Below, one piece after another: positions 11,423 through 22,446 of a stretch of DNA of 64,000 bases (position 1 is its first letter; each line of letters begins with the position of its first letter). The stretch lies in assembly GCF_032062135.1 (NCBI RefSeq), contig NC_092860.1, forward strand, positions 153,972,097 to 154,036,096, given 5' to 3'. Under the pieces are notes generated by a model that saw nothing but the letters and a program-made list of their open reading frames with translations, was not told the origin of the DNA and did no database searches. The stretch comes from Pyxicephalus adspersus (taxonomy: Eukaryota > Chordata > Amphibia > Anura > Pyxicephalidae). The translations under genes and the position numbers were made by a program.

Positions 11423-11760
11423 TACCGTATTTTTCGGACCATAAGACGCACTTTTTTTCCTCCTAAAGTGGGGGGAAAATCAGGGTGCGTCTTATGGTCC
11501 GAATGCAGAGGTACAGGGGCATATTTTTTTACTTACCTGTGTCCCCGCCGGTCCTCTGTCTGTTTTCCTCCTGTGTTCCAGCGTGCGGCACTTGTGCCCG
11601 CCCACGAAGGCGGCGCCGATTGATTTGATGAATGCTGATCGGCGCCGCCTTCGTGGGCGGGCACAAGTGCCGCACGCTGGAACACAGGGGAACACAGACA
11701 CTGGTTGCTGTCAGCCTCTGTCTGTTTTCCTCCTGTGTTGTCCTGTGATCGAACTTTTAA
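11423..11760 (+). mobile_element. MITE of the TA-CCGTATTTTT family, right end not found
   Basis: It starts TA-CCGTATTTTTCGGACC, followed by ATAAGACGCACTTTTTT and a GGGTGCGTCTTATGGTCCG complement near 11482. The same family with both ends is at 17490-18036. The interior here holds a perfect 50-bp inverted repeat and two direct copies of CCTCTGTCTGTTTTCCTCCT (11553 and 11715). The right end, expected as AAAAATACGG-TA, is not seen before the next element. Confidence 0.55.
11571..11687. repeat. Perfect 50-bp inverted repeat with 17-bp loop
   Basis: Bases 11571-11620 are the exact reverse complement of 11638-11687, with a spacer of 17 bases (11621-11637). The arms are GC-rich (GGCGCCG, GGGCGGGCAC) in an AT-rich neighbourhood. 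A transcript would fold into a very stable hairpin. Exact pairing shows that the arms are recent or kept identical by copying within the element. Confidence 0.95.
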
Positions 11761-11899
11761 TCGATCTTTTTGCCCCATTGATTCCACCAAGCCCATTCCC
11801 TTTCATGTGGTTTCGCTACATAGTAGGTAAGGATTGGAATTTCGTTGATCCATTCATGTCTCCAATAGCTACAGCTTTGACACTGTCCATATGGGTAAT

Positions 11900-12575
11900 G
11901 GCCTCAACCTCTAATGCCACCCTTGCTCCTTCTCAGGGCCCAATGCCTCCTCCTCATGCTGTAACTGATGCCGGCTGCCCAGTTCCCAACTCTGGATGCC
12001 AGTTACAAATGCAGTCCCCGCTCCATCTCAGTGCCCACTGCCTCCTCCCACTGCTGCTGCTGCTGCCACCTGTCACTTGTAACGTATAACAGAGCTGTGT
12101 AGCTGGGTAATTTTTGGACTTAAAGACCGCCCTAAGAGACCTCTGCCTGTACTCTGAAGCCTGTGTATGGCTTGTAACGGAGGGGTGAAACCTGGTGGCT
12201 AATTTTTGGACCAGAGGAATTCCCTCAGGTTCCTCTCTGGCTGTACTCGGACACCGTGTAAAATCCGGGATGTTCCCTTGGCCGACCCATAAAATGGCAT
12301 GAGCTATTCGACCAAAACTACTTGCCAGCAACAGAAAAAAGACTTCCTTATTTTATTTTTACTTGTACAGTGTTGTGCAGAGCTGGGAGAGTCTTGACAT
12401 CTCTTTTTAATATTTATAGGCTGTAGAAGCTCTCCAACGACCCGAATAACAACCCAAATTTTTCCCCTATTGACTTTAATGGAGTTCAAATTCGATGTTC
12501 CCATCACCCGAATAAATATGCATTATTCGACCGAATAGCGGTCGAATCGAATAGTGAGCTATTCGACCAACACTA
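11900..12575. mobile_element. hAT-type terminal segment(s), right end at 12575
   Basis: The right end reads GAGCTATTCGACCAACACTA, so the element's end is TAGTGTTGGTCGAATAGCTC on the minus strand, a typical hAT terminal inverted repeat. Subterminal CGAATCGAATAG and CGACCGAATAG repeats lie just inside (12515-12555). A very similar end, GAGCTATTCGACCAAAACTA, occurs at 12302-12321 in the same orientation, so two related ends are stacked. No transposase frame is recognised. The left boundary is uncertain. Confidence 0.5.
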
Positions 12576-12579
12576 GTCA

Positions 12580-12951
12580 ACACAAACTTAGTGCTGACAC
12601 CCTCTCCACTCTGTCGGGGGTCTCTACTTGTATAAGCGGTTCTGTAGAAATCTTTGTGGAATCAGCTGACAAGGGTGTAAAAGGAGTGCGCTTCTTCTTA
12701 CTTCAGTTCATACTTGAGTTATTTGGTCAGTTTTGCCCCCATGACTGCCCAAATAAGTGAAGTGTGCAGTGATTCTAATAGTGACGACTGTCATCTGCAT
12801 GTCATACTGACTCACAGTATTATATAAATATAAGTATTAATAAGTTTTTTAACGCTATTCTCTGAGAATAAATTCGGATCGAAGCAAATCTTTTCGAAAA
12901 ATTCAGCGAACCGGCCGAATCGATTTTTTGAGAAATTCGCTTATCTCTACT
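12580..12951 (-). mobile_element. hAT end fragment, inverted homologue of 50530-51000
   Basis: The reverse complement of this piece matches the hAT end at 50530-51000 along its length. The end reads TAGAGATAAGCGAATTTCTC here against TAGGGATGAGCGAATTTCTC there, followed by the CGGCCGGTTCGC block and the ATGCAGATGAC, CTTATTTGGGCAGTCA and GACAGAGTGGAGAGGGTGTC blocks. It is cut at 12576-12580 where the other hAT end abuts. Its orientation is opposite to that expected for the left end of the hAT body to its right, so it belongs to a separate copy. Confidence 0.7.
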
Positions 12952-13089
12952 ATCATGACCTGGGTGATGTGTGTTAGGAATGCCACCTATTAAGTTGTGC
13001 AGAAGTAGTACGGTGACATTAGGCAACAGGATGGAGGAGAAGAGACGGTGCGTGGGTCAGCGAGATTAGCAGCCTCTGGTTAGGTATCG

Positions 13090-13760
13090 CCAGGGAGACT
13101 TCATTGGTAAGAGTCATGGAGAGCTGGGTGTAGTGCATCTTCAATGCCACCCAGAAGTGTGTAATACAATTTTCGTAAATAGAGTACTTACAGGCAGCAG
13201 CAGCAGGAGGAGGCAGTGGGCCCTGAGACGGAGCATTGACCGGTTTGGTAACTGGCATCTAGAGCTGACTCTAGTGCATTGTTAATCCCACACAGAAATG
13301 CGTAATACACTTTTAGTCAATGGATTACTGACAGGCAACAGCAAAAGCAGGAGGAGGATGCGGTGGGCTTGAGAAGGAGTGGGGACCGTACTGGTAACTG
13401 GCATCTAGAATTGTGTGTAATGCATCGAGATTGCCACCCAGAAATGTGTAATACAGTTATAGTGAATGGAGTACTGACAGGTGGTAGTAGCAGCAGGAGG
13501 AGACGGTGGGTCCTACGAAGGAGCGGGGACTGCATTGGTAACTGGCATCTAGAGCTGGATGTAGTGCATTGTCAATGCCACCCAGAAGTGTGTAATAAAA
13601 TTTTAGTGAACGGAGTACTGACAGACAGCAGCAACAGCTGCAGGAGGAGGTGGTGTGCCCTGAGATGGAGCATAGACTGCATTGGTAACTGGCATCTAGA
13701 GCTGGGTGTAGTCCATCATCAATGCCACCCAGAAATGTGTAATACAAATATCTGAAATCT
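13090..13760. repeat. Minisatellite, about 145-bp unit, about 4.5 copies
   Basis: The landmark GGTAACTGGCATCTAGA recurs at 13246, 13390, 13537 and 13685, spacing 144-148 bp, with a diverged copy starting near 13105. Each unit also carries GCCACCCAGAAGTGTGTAAT and a GCAGCAGCAGGAGGAGG stretch. Copies differ at many sites. The long minus- and plus-strand frames across it come from the repeat and are not genes. Confidence 0.85.
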
Positions 13761-14309
13761 ATGATTAAATGTAGGAGGGCCAGACCAAGATGTTTTGTGC
13801 GCCAGCACTGTTGCTGTGGTCTGTGGTGCCGGAAGCGATAGTAAGGTAGACAATATTGCTAGTTTGCATCATGAAGTGGATGACATGAATGCAAACCCTC
13901 GATCTTACAATACTTAGTTGAAAAATTAGTCAAAGGTAATGGTAACTATCAGTTTGGCAGTACTGGGGGGTTTTATCTGCAGTTTTTCAACCTCCCAGAA
14001 GCAGCAGAAATGTAAAGTATATTGCTAGCTGACACAATGGCAAGCATGACATTGGCCATTAATGCCACCCCTGGACATTGTGATAACTAGCAGAAAAATT
14101 CAACCGAGGCAGGCTCAGCTGACGGGGTGTAGGTGATAGGCAGCCACAGACTCAGCACAGGAGCAGTGTTGGTTCACAGAGGCATTTTGGTTGGCCAGTA
14201 AGTACTTATGTATGATTATGAGTGACATGTGCAGTGGGGATATGATGTCGCTGTTGTTATTAACCTACCTTTCGTTCATTTTCAAAAATGTGAGACGATT
14301 GACATTTTC
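13761..14309. other. Non-coding 3' part of the hAT element
   Basis: No coding match. It lies between the minisatellite and the transposase C-terminus and is most simply the element's 3' non-coding DNA. Confidence 0.35.
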
Positions 14310-15936
14310 TAGTGACAGTCGTGATCAGTTGTAGGTGACCACTCCACCAGCGGCACTGAAGGTTCTTTCGGACAGAACAATGGATGCCGAGCACGAAAGA
14401 AGCTTGATGGCATACTGTGCCAACTGAGGGCAGATTTCAAGCCAGTTGACCCAAAAACTAATGGGGTCACTACTGTCAGGACATCATCCTCATAACTGCT
14501 GTCGTCAACACCACCACCAGTCAGAAAAGAGCCAACGTAATCATGCACCATGTGCTTCATCTGTTCCCTCTGCCTAGGCCTAGACTTTTGAATATGTGCG
14601 GCTTGCTGCCACTACTGCTGCTGCCACGGCTACAGGAGGAAATGGTGGAGGCAGTGTCCGCCTAAGCTCCCTGTGTGGATTGTGGTGCGCAGAAATCCTC
14701 ACACAGGTGGTCGCATAGTATTCGGCTCAGGCGGGTCCCTGTTTTTTTTTCTGGCTTTGGGTTAGGTAGAAACTGTGACATTTTGTCTTTGTAGCAGTGA
14801 TCCAGGGTGGCTTGTCAGTAATCATCCATTTTTTTTATGCTGCGAATGGGGGGGGTCTCCCCGTAGTCATTGAAACATGTGGACACACATATGAAAGAGG
14901 GGTTCCCTGGGCTCAACCTCCTCCTGTCCCTCAGTAGGCGCCAAATAATCTTCCTCCTCATCACCCACCTCCTCCTCTTCAAGCTGCAGCAAATCCTGTT
15001 GTTTCATCGCCCGCACAATGCCTGGGGCATGACAGCACAAATGCATATTGGACAGGTCCTGTCCAGCAGCCCCAACATGGTCTCCCTCATTATCATCATG
15101 TTATTCATCTTCCTCCTCCTCCTCTTGAAAATCATGATGATGGGTATGACATCGGTACAGCTTGACCACTCCTGACTCACAACGTTTGTGGCCTGCTCAA
15201 AGGGGGCCAGTACCTTGCCAAGAGTCTCCATCTGCAGCCACTGGTCACTGGTAAAATAGCCCAGTTGTGTGGCTGTACCAAGGGCCCCGCTGCCTCCATG
15301 CACCACGCTGACCAAGAAATGGACGATGGCTAGCTTTTGTTCACACATACACTGGAGCATGTGCATGGTGGAGTTCCACCTATTTACAGTGTCACAAATT
15401 AGTCTATGCGATGGCAGCCTCTGTTGGCACTGGATCTTGCTAAGTGCAGCGGCGGCAGTAGGGGATCAGCTTACATGGCTGCAGATGGAGCGAGCCTGTC
15501 TCAGTAAGTCCCGCAGTCCTTGGTACGTGCGGAGGAACTTCTGCACCACCAGGTTCAGTACGTGTAGAAAGCAGGGCACATGTATTATGCGGCCCATGCA
15601 CAGCGGTTGGCCCCTTTGTCGCACTCTATGTTGCCTGTTGTGAGCCAGGAGGGCCTCAACCTCTCTGTGCAAAGCAGACAAGAGTTCTCTGGCGGTGTGA
15701 CTTTTCTACACCAAAGACACCAGTTGCAGCACTGCCTGGCAAGGCGTGTGCTTGAGGGACCTGTAGTGGCGTGCCTGCCTGTTGACGGTACAAGGATTGA
15801 AGAAGGAGGAGGAGGGGAGAGAACTTGGGTTGCCCATGCTTTCCAACCACACCCCTTGGTGGTGGTACCAGGTGCTGGAATGCTTCTTCCATACTACCTC
15901 TCACTGAGCTTAGCAAGGCCACCTAGTGAGCGGTGA
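14310..15936 (-). pseudogene. hAT transposase, decayed
   Basis: Minus-strand pieces keep the order of a hAT transposase of the BED-finger type. They are PCFLHVLNLVVQKFL with QARSICSHV (15600-15470), WLQMETLGKVLAPFEQATN with SSCTDVIPII (about 15250-15140), and the C-terminal dimerisation segment DPISFWVNWLEICPQLAQ, AIKLLSCSASIVLSERTFSAAG (14470-14335). In the last piece the expected Pro-x-Ser-x-x-Glu-Arg-x-Phe-Ser block reads IVLSERTFSAAG. Frames change several times and the BED finger and catalytic N-terminal half are not recognisable, so it cannot act. A CCTCCTCCTCCTCTTG-rich stretch (15108-15125) encodes an acidic/basic expansion. Confidence 0.8.
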
Positions 15937-15999
15937 AGGACAGGTAGCGTCCCACTCCAAGCCTGGTTGTCCAGCTGTCCATGGTGACATGTATATAGC

Positions 16000-17095
16000 T
16001 AGACACAGAGAATTTTTGTTAGTAAGACAGATATGTTTCTTTACCAAACTGGCTTCTTTGGTATCAAACACTAAAATATCTAAATTTTTAGTAGTAGGAC
16101 AGAAGTTTTTTCCTTCCCAACGGTCTTTATTGGTAAATTGCAAGAGGTATCAAACACTGAAATATCCGTACTTTTATATAATAGGACAGAATTTTTTTTA
16201 ACAAATGGTCTTCTTTTGTAAATAGCAAGAGCTTTCAAACACTGAAATATCTGTATTTTCTATATAGTAGGACAGACATTTTGCTGAATCAAACTGTCTT
16301 CTTTAATAAATAGCAAGAGGTATCAAAGACTGAAATATATGTATTCTTTATACAGTAGGACAGAAGTTTTTTTTTACCATAAGGTCTTCTTTTGTAAATA
16401 GCAAGAGGTATCAAACCCTAAATTTCTGTATTATATATACGGTAGGACATAATTTTTTTTTTAACGAACGATCTTCTTTGGTAAATAGCAAGAGGTATCG
16501 AACACTGAAATATATGTATTTTATATATAGTTGGACAGAAATTTTATTTTACCAAAAGGTCTTCTTTGGTAAATAGCAAGAGGTATCGAGCACTAAAATA
16601 TCTGTATTTTTTATATATTAGGACAGACATTTTTCTGAACCAAACTGTCTTCTTTGGTAATTAGCAGGACATATCAAAGCCTGAAATTTATGTATTTTTT
16701 ATATAGTATGACAGGAATTTTTTTTTACCAGTCTTCTTTGGTAAATAGCAAGTGGTATCAAACACTGAAATATCTGTATTTTTTATATAGTTGGACAGAA
16801 TTTTATTTTTTACCAAACAGTCTTTTTTGATAAATAGCAAGAGATATCAAACCCTAAATTTCTGTATTTTTTAAATAGTAAGATACTTTTTTTTTTTTTT
16901 TTTTTTTTTTAGGGGCTATGCTTTTTGACTCTGCTCTATTTGTATAACAGTTTTAACAAAAGGTCTTCTTTGGTAATTAGCAAGAGGTATCAAACACTGA
17001 AATATCAGTATTTTTTTTTTAGAGTAGGACAGAAAATTTTCTGTAGCAAACTGACTCTTTTGGTACATAAGAACAGGTAGTATCAACAACTGCTA
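16000..17095. repeat. Minisatellite, about 87-bp unit, about 12 copies
   Basis: The unit reads roughly TAGGACAG + T-run + ACCAAAnGGTCTTCTTTGG + TAAATAGCAAGAGGTATCAAA + CACTGAAATATCTGTATTTTT. TAGGACAG or close variants recur near 16094, 16181, 16268, 16355, 16441, 16529, 16619, 16707, 16791 and 17025. One copy carries a long poly(T) tract (about 16888-16910). There are no unique spacers between copies, so it is a tandem repeat, not a CRISPR-like array. Confidence 0.9.
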
Positions 17096-17489
17096 AATCT
17101 GTATATTTACAGATATACAGAGGGATCCTAACCTGTCCCTGTCACAATCCACAAGATGGAGTAACTAAATCCTCCCTCTTTCCCTGTATATATGCCTGTG
17201 CTCATATCTCTCCTGATTGCACTGCTGGGCCTTGCAGTGCATCCTGGGGGCAAATGATCCACTCCCAGCCACAATTTCCCTTGTTCGTTCAGCGAGAACA
17301 AGACTTTATGTTGAATCACAAGGCTGTTGTCGCTTAAATGTTCTGTAAGGCCCAATTCGCTGCAAGATCGAACTTACAAATATCGTTTGCTCATCCCTAT
17401 TCATGAGTTGTGTTATTATGAGGTCTATCTATTTCTGTATGTATGACCATATGTGAATGTATGGAATGGAATATATTGCGCTGTAACTA

Positions 17490-18036
17490 CCGTATTTTTT
17501 GCCGTATAAGACGCACTTTTTCTTCCCCAAAACTGGGGGGGAAAAGTTAGTGCGTCCTATATGACAAATGTGTTATAAAATAATTAAAATAATATACTTA
17601 CCCGATACCCGATCCTGCGTGATCCTGCGTGTGTCTCTGGCTGCAGCAGCGTCTGTCTCCTCTTCTCTCTGGCAGCAGCACTTCTCTTCTGTCTGTAGTG
17701 GAGAGCGAAAGAAGCCGGCACAGCGCCACCTGCTGTTCCCTGTCCTAACTGCCGTACAGTGGAAAAAAAGCACAGAGTGATCAGAAGGGGAGTTTGAATG
17801 ACAGAGTGATCAGAAGGGGGGTTTGAATGACACAGAGTGATCAGAAGGGGAGTTTGAATGACAGAGTGATCAGAAGGGAATTTTGAGTGACACAGAGTGA
17901 TCAGAAAGGGAGTATGAATGGCACATGAGTGATCAGAAGGGGAAAAATCTTTCAGAATCTTTTTTTTCTAGATTTTCCTCCTTTAAAATTGGGTGCGTCT
18001 TATATTCCGGAGCGTCTTATACGGCGAAAAATACGG
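17490..18036. mobile_element. Complete TA-flanked MITE (CCGTATTTTT termini)
   Basis: The left end is TA-CCGTATTTTTTGCCGTATAA and the right end is its complement TTATACGGCGAAAAATACGG-TA. Together they form terminal inverted repeats with a TA at each side, as for Tc1/mariner-type insertions. It is about 547 bp with no coding capacity. A short tandem repeat (GAGTGATCAGAAGGGG units) fills 17770-17945. It is a relative of the truncated copy at 11423. Confidence 0.8.
17770..17945. repeat. Short tandem repeat inside the MITE
   Basis: Six copies of a 30-33-bp unit built on GAGTGATCAGAAGGGG followed by an AGTTTGAATGAC-like half. Alternate copies have ACAGAGTG or ACACAGAGTG, so the higher-order unit is two copies long. 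Confidence 0.8.
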
Positions 18037-18067
18037 TATATTGTGAAATGTCACATCCATCAGGTGT

Positions 18068-18092
18068 CACCACACACACACACACACATACA
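18068..18092. repeat. (CA)n microsatellite
   Basis: A run of CA dinucleotides with one interruption directly after the MITE. The short frames over it are repeat artefacts. Confidence 0.85.
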
Positions 18093-18503
18093 CACATTTT
18101 TACACTCATGTATTCTTATTGAACTGCTGCTGTAACTTTTTATGAAGTTTTTTGAATAAATATACAAAATTTTATGATACAGAAGAAGACAATACTGATC
18201 CTAATGCGCCCAATCAATAATTTATAATATTACTTTTTTTACACTTCTCTTCACTCTCTGTCATAGCCCTCTGCCTATCTGTTCTTTGCTTCGGCCTCCC
18301 TTTCGTTTAGGAAACAATCCCTGCATGTGTGGGCAAATAAAAGTGAGTGGAATCTGTTAAATGCAAGTTCCAAGTATTTAGAGAAGTTTTTAATTTAAAC
18401 TTTCTTGATGACAGGCCGGTGGGTTACAAATTTACTGAAGCTAATAATTTTATAGCAGGACTTATGTAGACTACACGGCTTCTGTATGCAATATTTTACA
18501 ACA

Positions 18504-18509
18504 TTTATT
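18504..18509 (-). promoter_or_regulatory. AATAAA overlapping the V2R stop codon
   Basis: On the minus strand the stop region reads GAGAAATAAATG, so a poly(A) hexamer overlaps the TAA. No other AATAAA is seen in the next 300 bases downstream (to about 18190), so the true signal may be a variant or lie further away. Confidence 0.25.
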
Positions 18510-19403
18510 TCTCTAACATGTTTTTTTGGGTGTTTAGCTCAGGTTTTAAAAGCAAAATATACAGTTTAGGCAAAAAAATACAAAATAAAACCCCAGCACT
18601 GGAGGTGAGTATGGAAAATATCTCCACAGCCACCATGTATTTCCCTCTGGTGCTCAGACAGGCCGGGATCATGGCAATCCACACACTGCAGAACACAAGC
18701 ATGCTGAAGGTGATGTACTTGGCCTCATTAAAACTGTCCGGTAATGTCCTCACCATGAAAGCCAGAACAAAACTTACAGCTGCCAGAAACCCCATATAAC
18801 CCAATGTGATATAAAAGGACAATGTTGATCCTGCATTGCATTGTATGATGATCCTCCCTGGAGAGGAGTGCATGTCATAATCCTGAAACGGTGGAGAGAT
18901 GGACAACCAAAGAATCCCATTTATAACCTGAATGGATGAGCAGAACAACATGACTGTATTGGAAAGTTTGACTCCCACCCATTTCCTACAGGAGCTTCCA
19001 GGTCTGGTGGCTTTTAAAGCAATGAAGACCATGATGGTTTTGGCTAGGATAGAAGACACTGAGATAGTGAAGACAATTCCAAAGGAGATTTGTTGCAGCA
19101 TACAAGTGATATCCACAGGACGGCCGAGGAACAGGAACACAGAAAGGAAACTCAGAGTGAGAGAGCAGAGCAGAATGAAGCTGAGGTTCCGGTTATTGGC
19201 TTTGACCATGGGAGTGCTCCGAAACCAGAAAAATATTTCAAGGATAAAGATAGATATGGCAGCAAATAGGACAGAAGACACCGAAAAAAATATAATGAGA
19301 ACATCATTTTCATATGACAAATACTCAATAACTTTGGAAACACAAAGATTTTTAGCATCATTTGGCCATTCATTTTCAGGACACATTTGGCAGATTTCAC
19401 TGT
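18505..19403 (-). pseudogene. V2R exon 6 (7TM domain)
   Basis: The acceptor ...CATTCTACAG precedes AC AGT GAA ATC TGC, the same split Asp codon as the + strand V2R. It codes for 299 residues: DSEICQMC and ENEWPND at the end of the cysteine-rich linker, EYLSYEND before TM1, seven hydrophobic spans, GRPVDITC, NEAKYITFSMLVFC and PKLY after TM7, ending MLEK. It is fully open, with no damage in this exon. Family C receptors couple to G proteins through the loops between these spans; V2Rs act in the membrane of vomeronasal neurons. It is labelled pseudogene only because exons 1 and 3 of the same gene are broken. Confidence 0.9.
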
Positions 19404-21535
19404 CTGTAGAATGAGAACACAAAATTTTAAGATATTTGAAAATGATTGAGGATTTTCTGACATTTTGGGGTTTACTTATGAACAATTCACATATTAGATT
19501 TGCACAATGAAAGTTCTTGATTATTTATTTTGTGCAAACAGAGGTGGTGTACGTACTGAGGTGAGTGAATGTGAAAGGTATTAATCAGGCATGGGCAATT
19601 ATACTGAGACACAATACTTTTGTGTAAATGTATATGTAATGTGCTCTTACTTTGTACAAATCTGAGTTACTGTCATCAGGGAGTGTGGGTGCTACATAGG
19701 GTTGTCTGCATGTGGACAGATCAAACCTGACAAAGTTTCTCAGTTTTCACCTCTAAAGTTGACCTAAACTCAAAAATGCAACCTAGACTTATGTATATCA
19801 TACCAAGTTCTTTTTTTAAGTTCATTATTCTTCTGTCCCGGCCTCCAGTTTGCCACAACAGTTCTTTGGGGCTTCTAGTGCTGCTGGGAGAATTTGCCAT
19901 AGGTAGACAGGCCTTTTAATTGCAGTGGAATGGTGGGCTTGAGTGGTATTTGAGAGGTTTTTGTGCCATTCTTCTGGTGTATGTAATTTCCTTGGTACAG
20001 ATCATGAGCAGGGCCCATCTGTACAATGCATGTCTGCACATGTGACGTCTCCAAACAATGCAATTATGGCTTTAGTCAGACTGTCAGTTAGGTTGCAGTC
20101 ACCACTTCCCCACACCCCTGAACCCCTACATGTAGAATCTCCCCTGCATCAGCCTAATATTGAAAATTAGAGGCAGCAATAAGCAGTTTAGTACCCCCTG
20201 CATTAAAAATGACAGAAACTGTTTTTTCAAGAACCAGTTTAGAAATTCAGACAGTGGGGCAACTAGCAGGGTAATTATTATTTTTAGATGGTTACCCTAA
20301 TTTGTTAGCGTGTTATTTCTAGTACTGATATAACCCTTGCTGGGAAAGGGTAATATATAAATCTATAGTCATTCACCAGGGTGAAGGGATCAATATCTGG
20401 TGCCACCTTATTTAAGGGGACCCCCAGATTCCAGATAGCCCCTCACACACAGATCCCCACAACCCAGGGGTCACATCGGAGATGTGGTTTTGCCACAAGG
20501 AAGCCCATTTAATTAGTCTGATCTGAAAGGAGAAACTCATGCTTTGTTTCATAAAAAAAGTTAGAAACTGCAAAAAATTATGTCACAATTGTTTGTAAGA
20601 AGCACAGAATCATGTCTTTGGAGGCAGAAAACTGTTTCTGGATGCTGGATAAAACATTTATTATAATTCTGTCAAATAAATAGAATGAGCATACCATACA
20701 ATCAAAAAAGGACAACACACTGCTTCTTGATTGGTTAGAAAGCCTGGGCAGTGAGGGAGGAGTGTGGGCAGAAAAGAAGGTCAGAAGTAGATGGCAAGGT
20801 CGGTAGAGCCACACACAAGATGGCGCCTTTAATACATAAAATGGATGTTTTCTTTTATTTGGATTCAAACTGACATAGCCAGTGCCATGGGAGGGGAAGT
20901 GACATTCTAATGCAAGTAAGTGAGAAAAGATATTGAATTTTAAATCTGATGTTAGTGTTTAGGTATACTTTAGGACATTTTGATAGTTGCATAACTCCTG
21001 CCATGAGCCAGCCTATTACTTATTTCACCTGATCACAACCTGATAAAATGTTTGGTATTGATAAACATAAAACAATAACAGAAATAAAAAAAAAAAATCT
21101 TGGCAACTGTATGCAAGAAAAAAATGAAACATATTGCAGCTAACCAGTCCTTAAAGGACTGGCTGCATTAGTTCTCTTTTTTCATACACATTTTCAGCAA
21201 GTAAAGCACAAATTTTTTGATATTGCCGGAAATGTTGTGCCCTTCTCACTTCCTGCGAGGTCATCTGGAAGCACCAAACAATGTTATGTTAATGTTGTCA
21301 GCCACTAATCCTATCAGTGCCTATGCAGTGAATATGAGAAGGGAAACCCAGCCTGGGTGGCAATCATTAATCCTTCCATAGATAAAATGGAGGAGTTGGG
21401 CAGGAAGTGTGCTATTAGAATGATCACCATGTGAGAATGAAGAAGAAAAAAGCTGCTATATATGACATTTGTAGTTTTTGGTCTAGGTATGCTTTAGTCC
21501 TCTTGAGTTTATGTGCATAAGAAAATAAAACTTAC
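19404..21535. other. V2R intron 5, no recognised gene
   Basis: Intron between the cysteine-rich exon and the 7TM exon. Parts look like unclassified dispersed repeats (20340-20500 and 21130-21490, the latter starting with the short palindrome AGTCCTTAAAGGACT). No coding match. Confidence 0.5.
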
Positions 21536-21659
21536 CAAGCTGGTTTGATATTTCTCCCTCTGAACACAGAACACAATCATAACAACATATATGATATCCT
21601 TCCTTTAGAGCTTTTCTGAATCCTGGAAGACATTCTGAGGAACATCGACTTTTTGGGGT
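21536..21659 (-). pseudogene. V2R exon 5 (cysteine-rich NCD3G exon)
   Basis: Minus-strand exon of 124 bp with acceptor TTTCCATAG and donor CTTG|GTAAG. It reads PKSRCSSECLPGFRKA, then EGYHICCYDCVLCSEGEIS-NQL and a final G that joins exon 6 to give Asp-Ser-Glu-Ile-Cys. The Cys spacing is that of the nine-cysteine domain of family C GPCRs, which links the ligand-binding Venus flytrap to the membrane. The frame is open. At 41 codons plus one base it is exactly the size usual for this exon. Confidence 0.9.
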
Positions 21660-22446
21660 CTATGGAAATAATATTAAAATCAATATGAACACTTATACAA
21701 ACTATTGAAGATAGTTAAAATATACCTAAAGGCAAAACTTATTTTATGATCTGCATGGAGTGCTGAGAGAATTGTAACATCTGCTGGGTAACCAGCACTA
21801 GTCCAATTTTAAGGGAAATGCTTTAACTGGGGCATATTAAGGACAAAGTGATATTTTAGGTACTCAAAGGCCCTCTAGGCATAGATACAAAAATAAAAGT
21901 GTGTGTACAAACTATTCAAAAAGACAAATGTAAATCAGTGACACCATTCCCTACAATATGGTTCCAAGGCCCAAGGCACCAACTTCAAGTCAGTGGAAGG
22001 CAAGAGGAAAACACTAATGCCTTACTCAGGATGGTGAGCGGTGGGCACATTAATCTGGATAACAAATTCAACAAAATCAATGATAGCCATGCACCTACCT
22101 GCCAAACAACCCAAGTGGAAATGGCATTTATGCATGTACATGATATAATTTCTGCTATATACATACTATAAAGAGAAAGTTAGGATAAAATAACAAGACG
22201 AAGGGGTGGATAAACATGCTGGAGAGGCTAGGAGTGGGCACGTCCATCTAGGGGTTCCAGTAGTTGTTAGCCAGATGCATGTCCCTACTGCTTACCATCT
22301 TGAACAAGGTTGTTTTTCATCTTATCTTCCACTTATTTGGAGTTGGGTTTCTATAAATGTAGCTCTGCTTTTTGAATGTAGAACTAGTTTGCAATACACA
22401 CCATGATGGATGGTTTCTTATGTTAACTTTTCAACTTGTTCACTTG

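Larger units (their letters stand above)
13090..17399 (-). mobile_element. Decayed hAT element with two minisatellites
   Basis: The right boundary reads ...GCTCATCCCTA at 17399, so the minus-strand element begins TAGGGATGAGCAAACG, a hAT-style terminus like that at 50530. Going left come about 250 bp of unique 5' sequence, an 87-bp minisatellite (16000-17095), transposase remnants (14310-15936) and a 145-bp minisatellite (13090-13760). The left terminus was not found. The layout parallels the copy at 50.5-55.0 kb, which also has a minisatellite 3' of the transposase. Confidence 0.6.

Noticed and set aside
11492..12089. Several open frames on both strands (Arg/Pro-rich)
   Set aside because: They come from the GC-rich perfect hairpin and hAT sequence; no start context or family match.
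16000..17095. Regularly spaced repeats that could suggest a CRISPR-like array
   Set aside because: Units are contiguous, diverged and without unique spacers, and the genome is eukaryotic.
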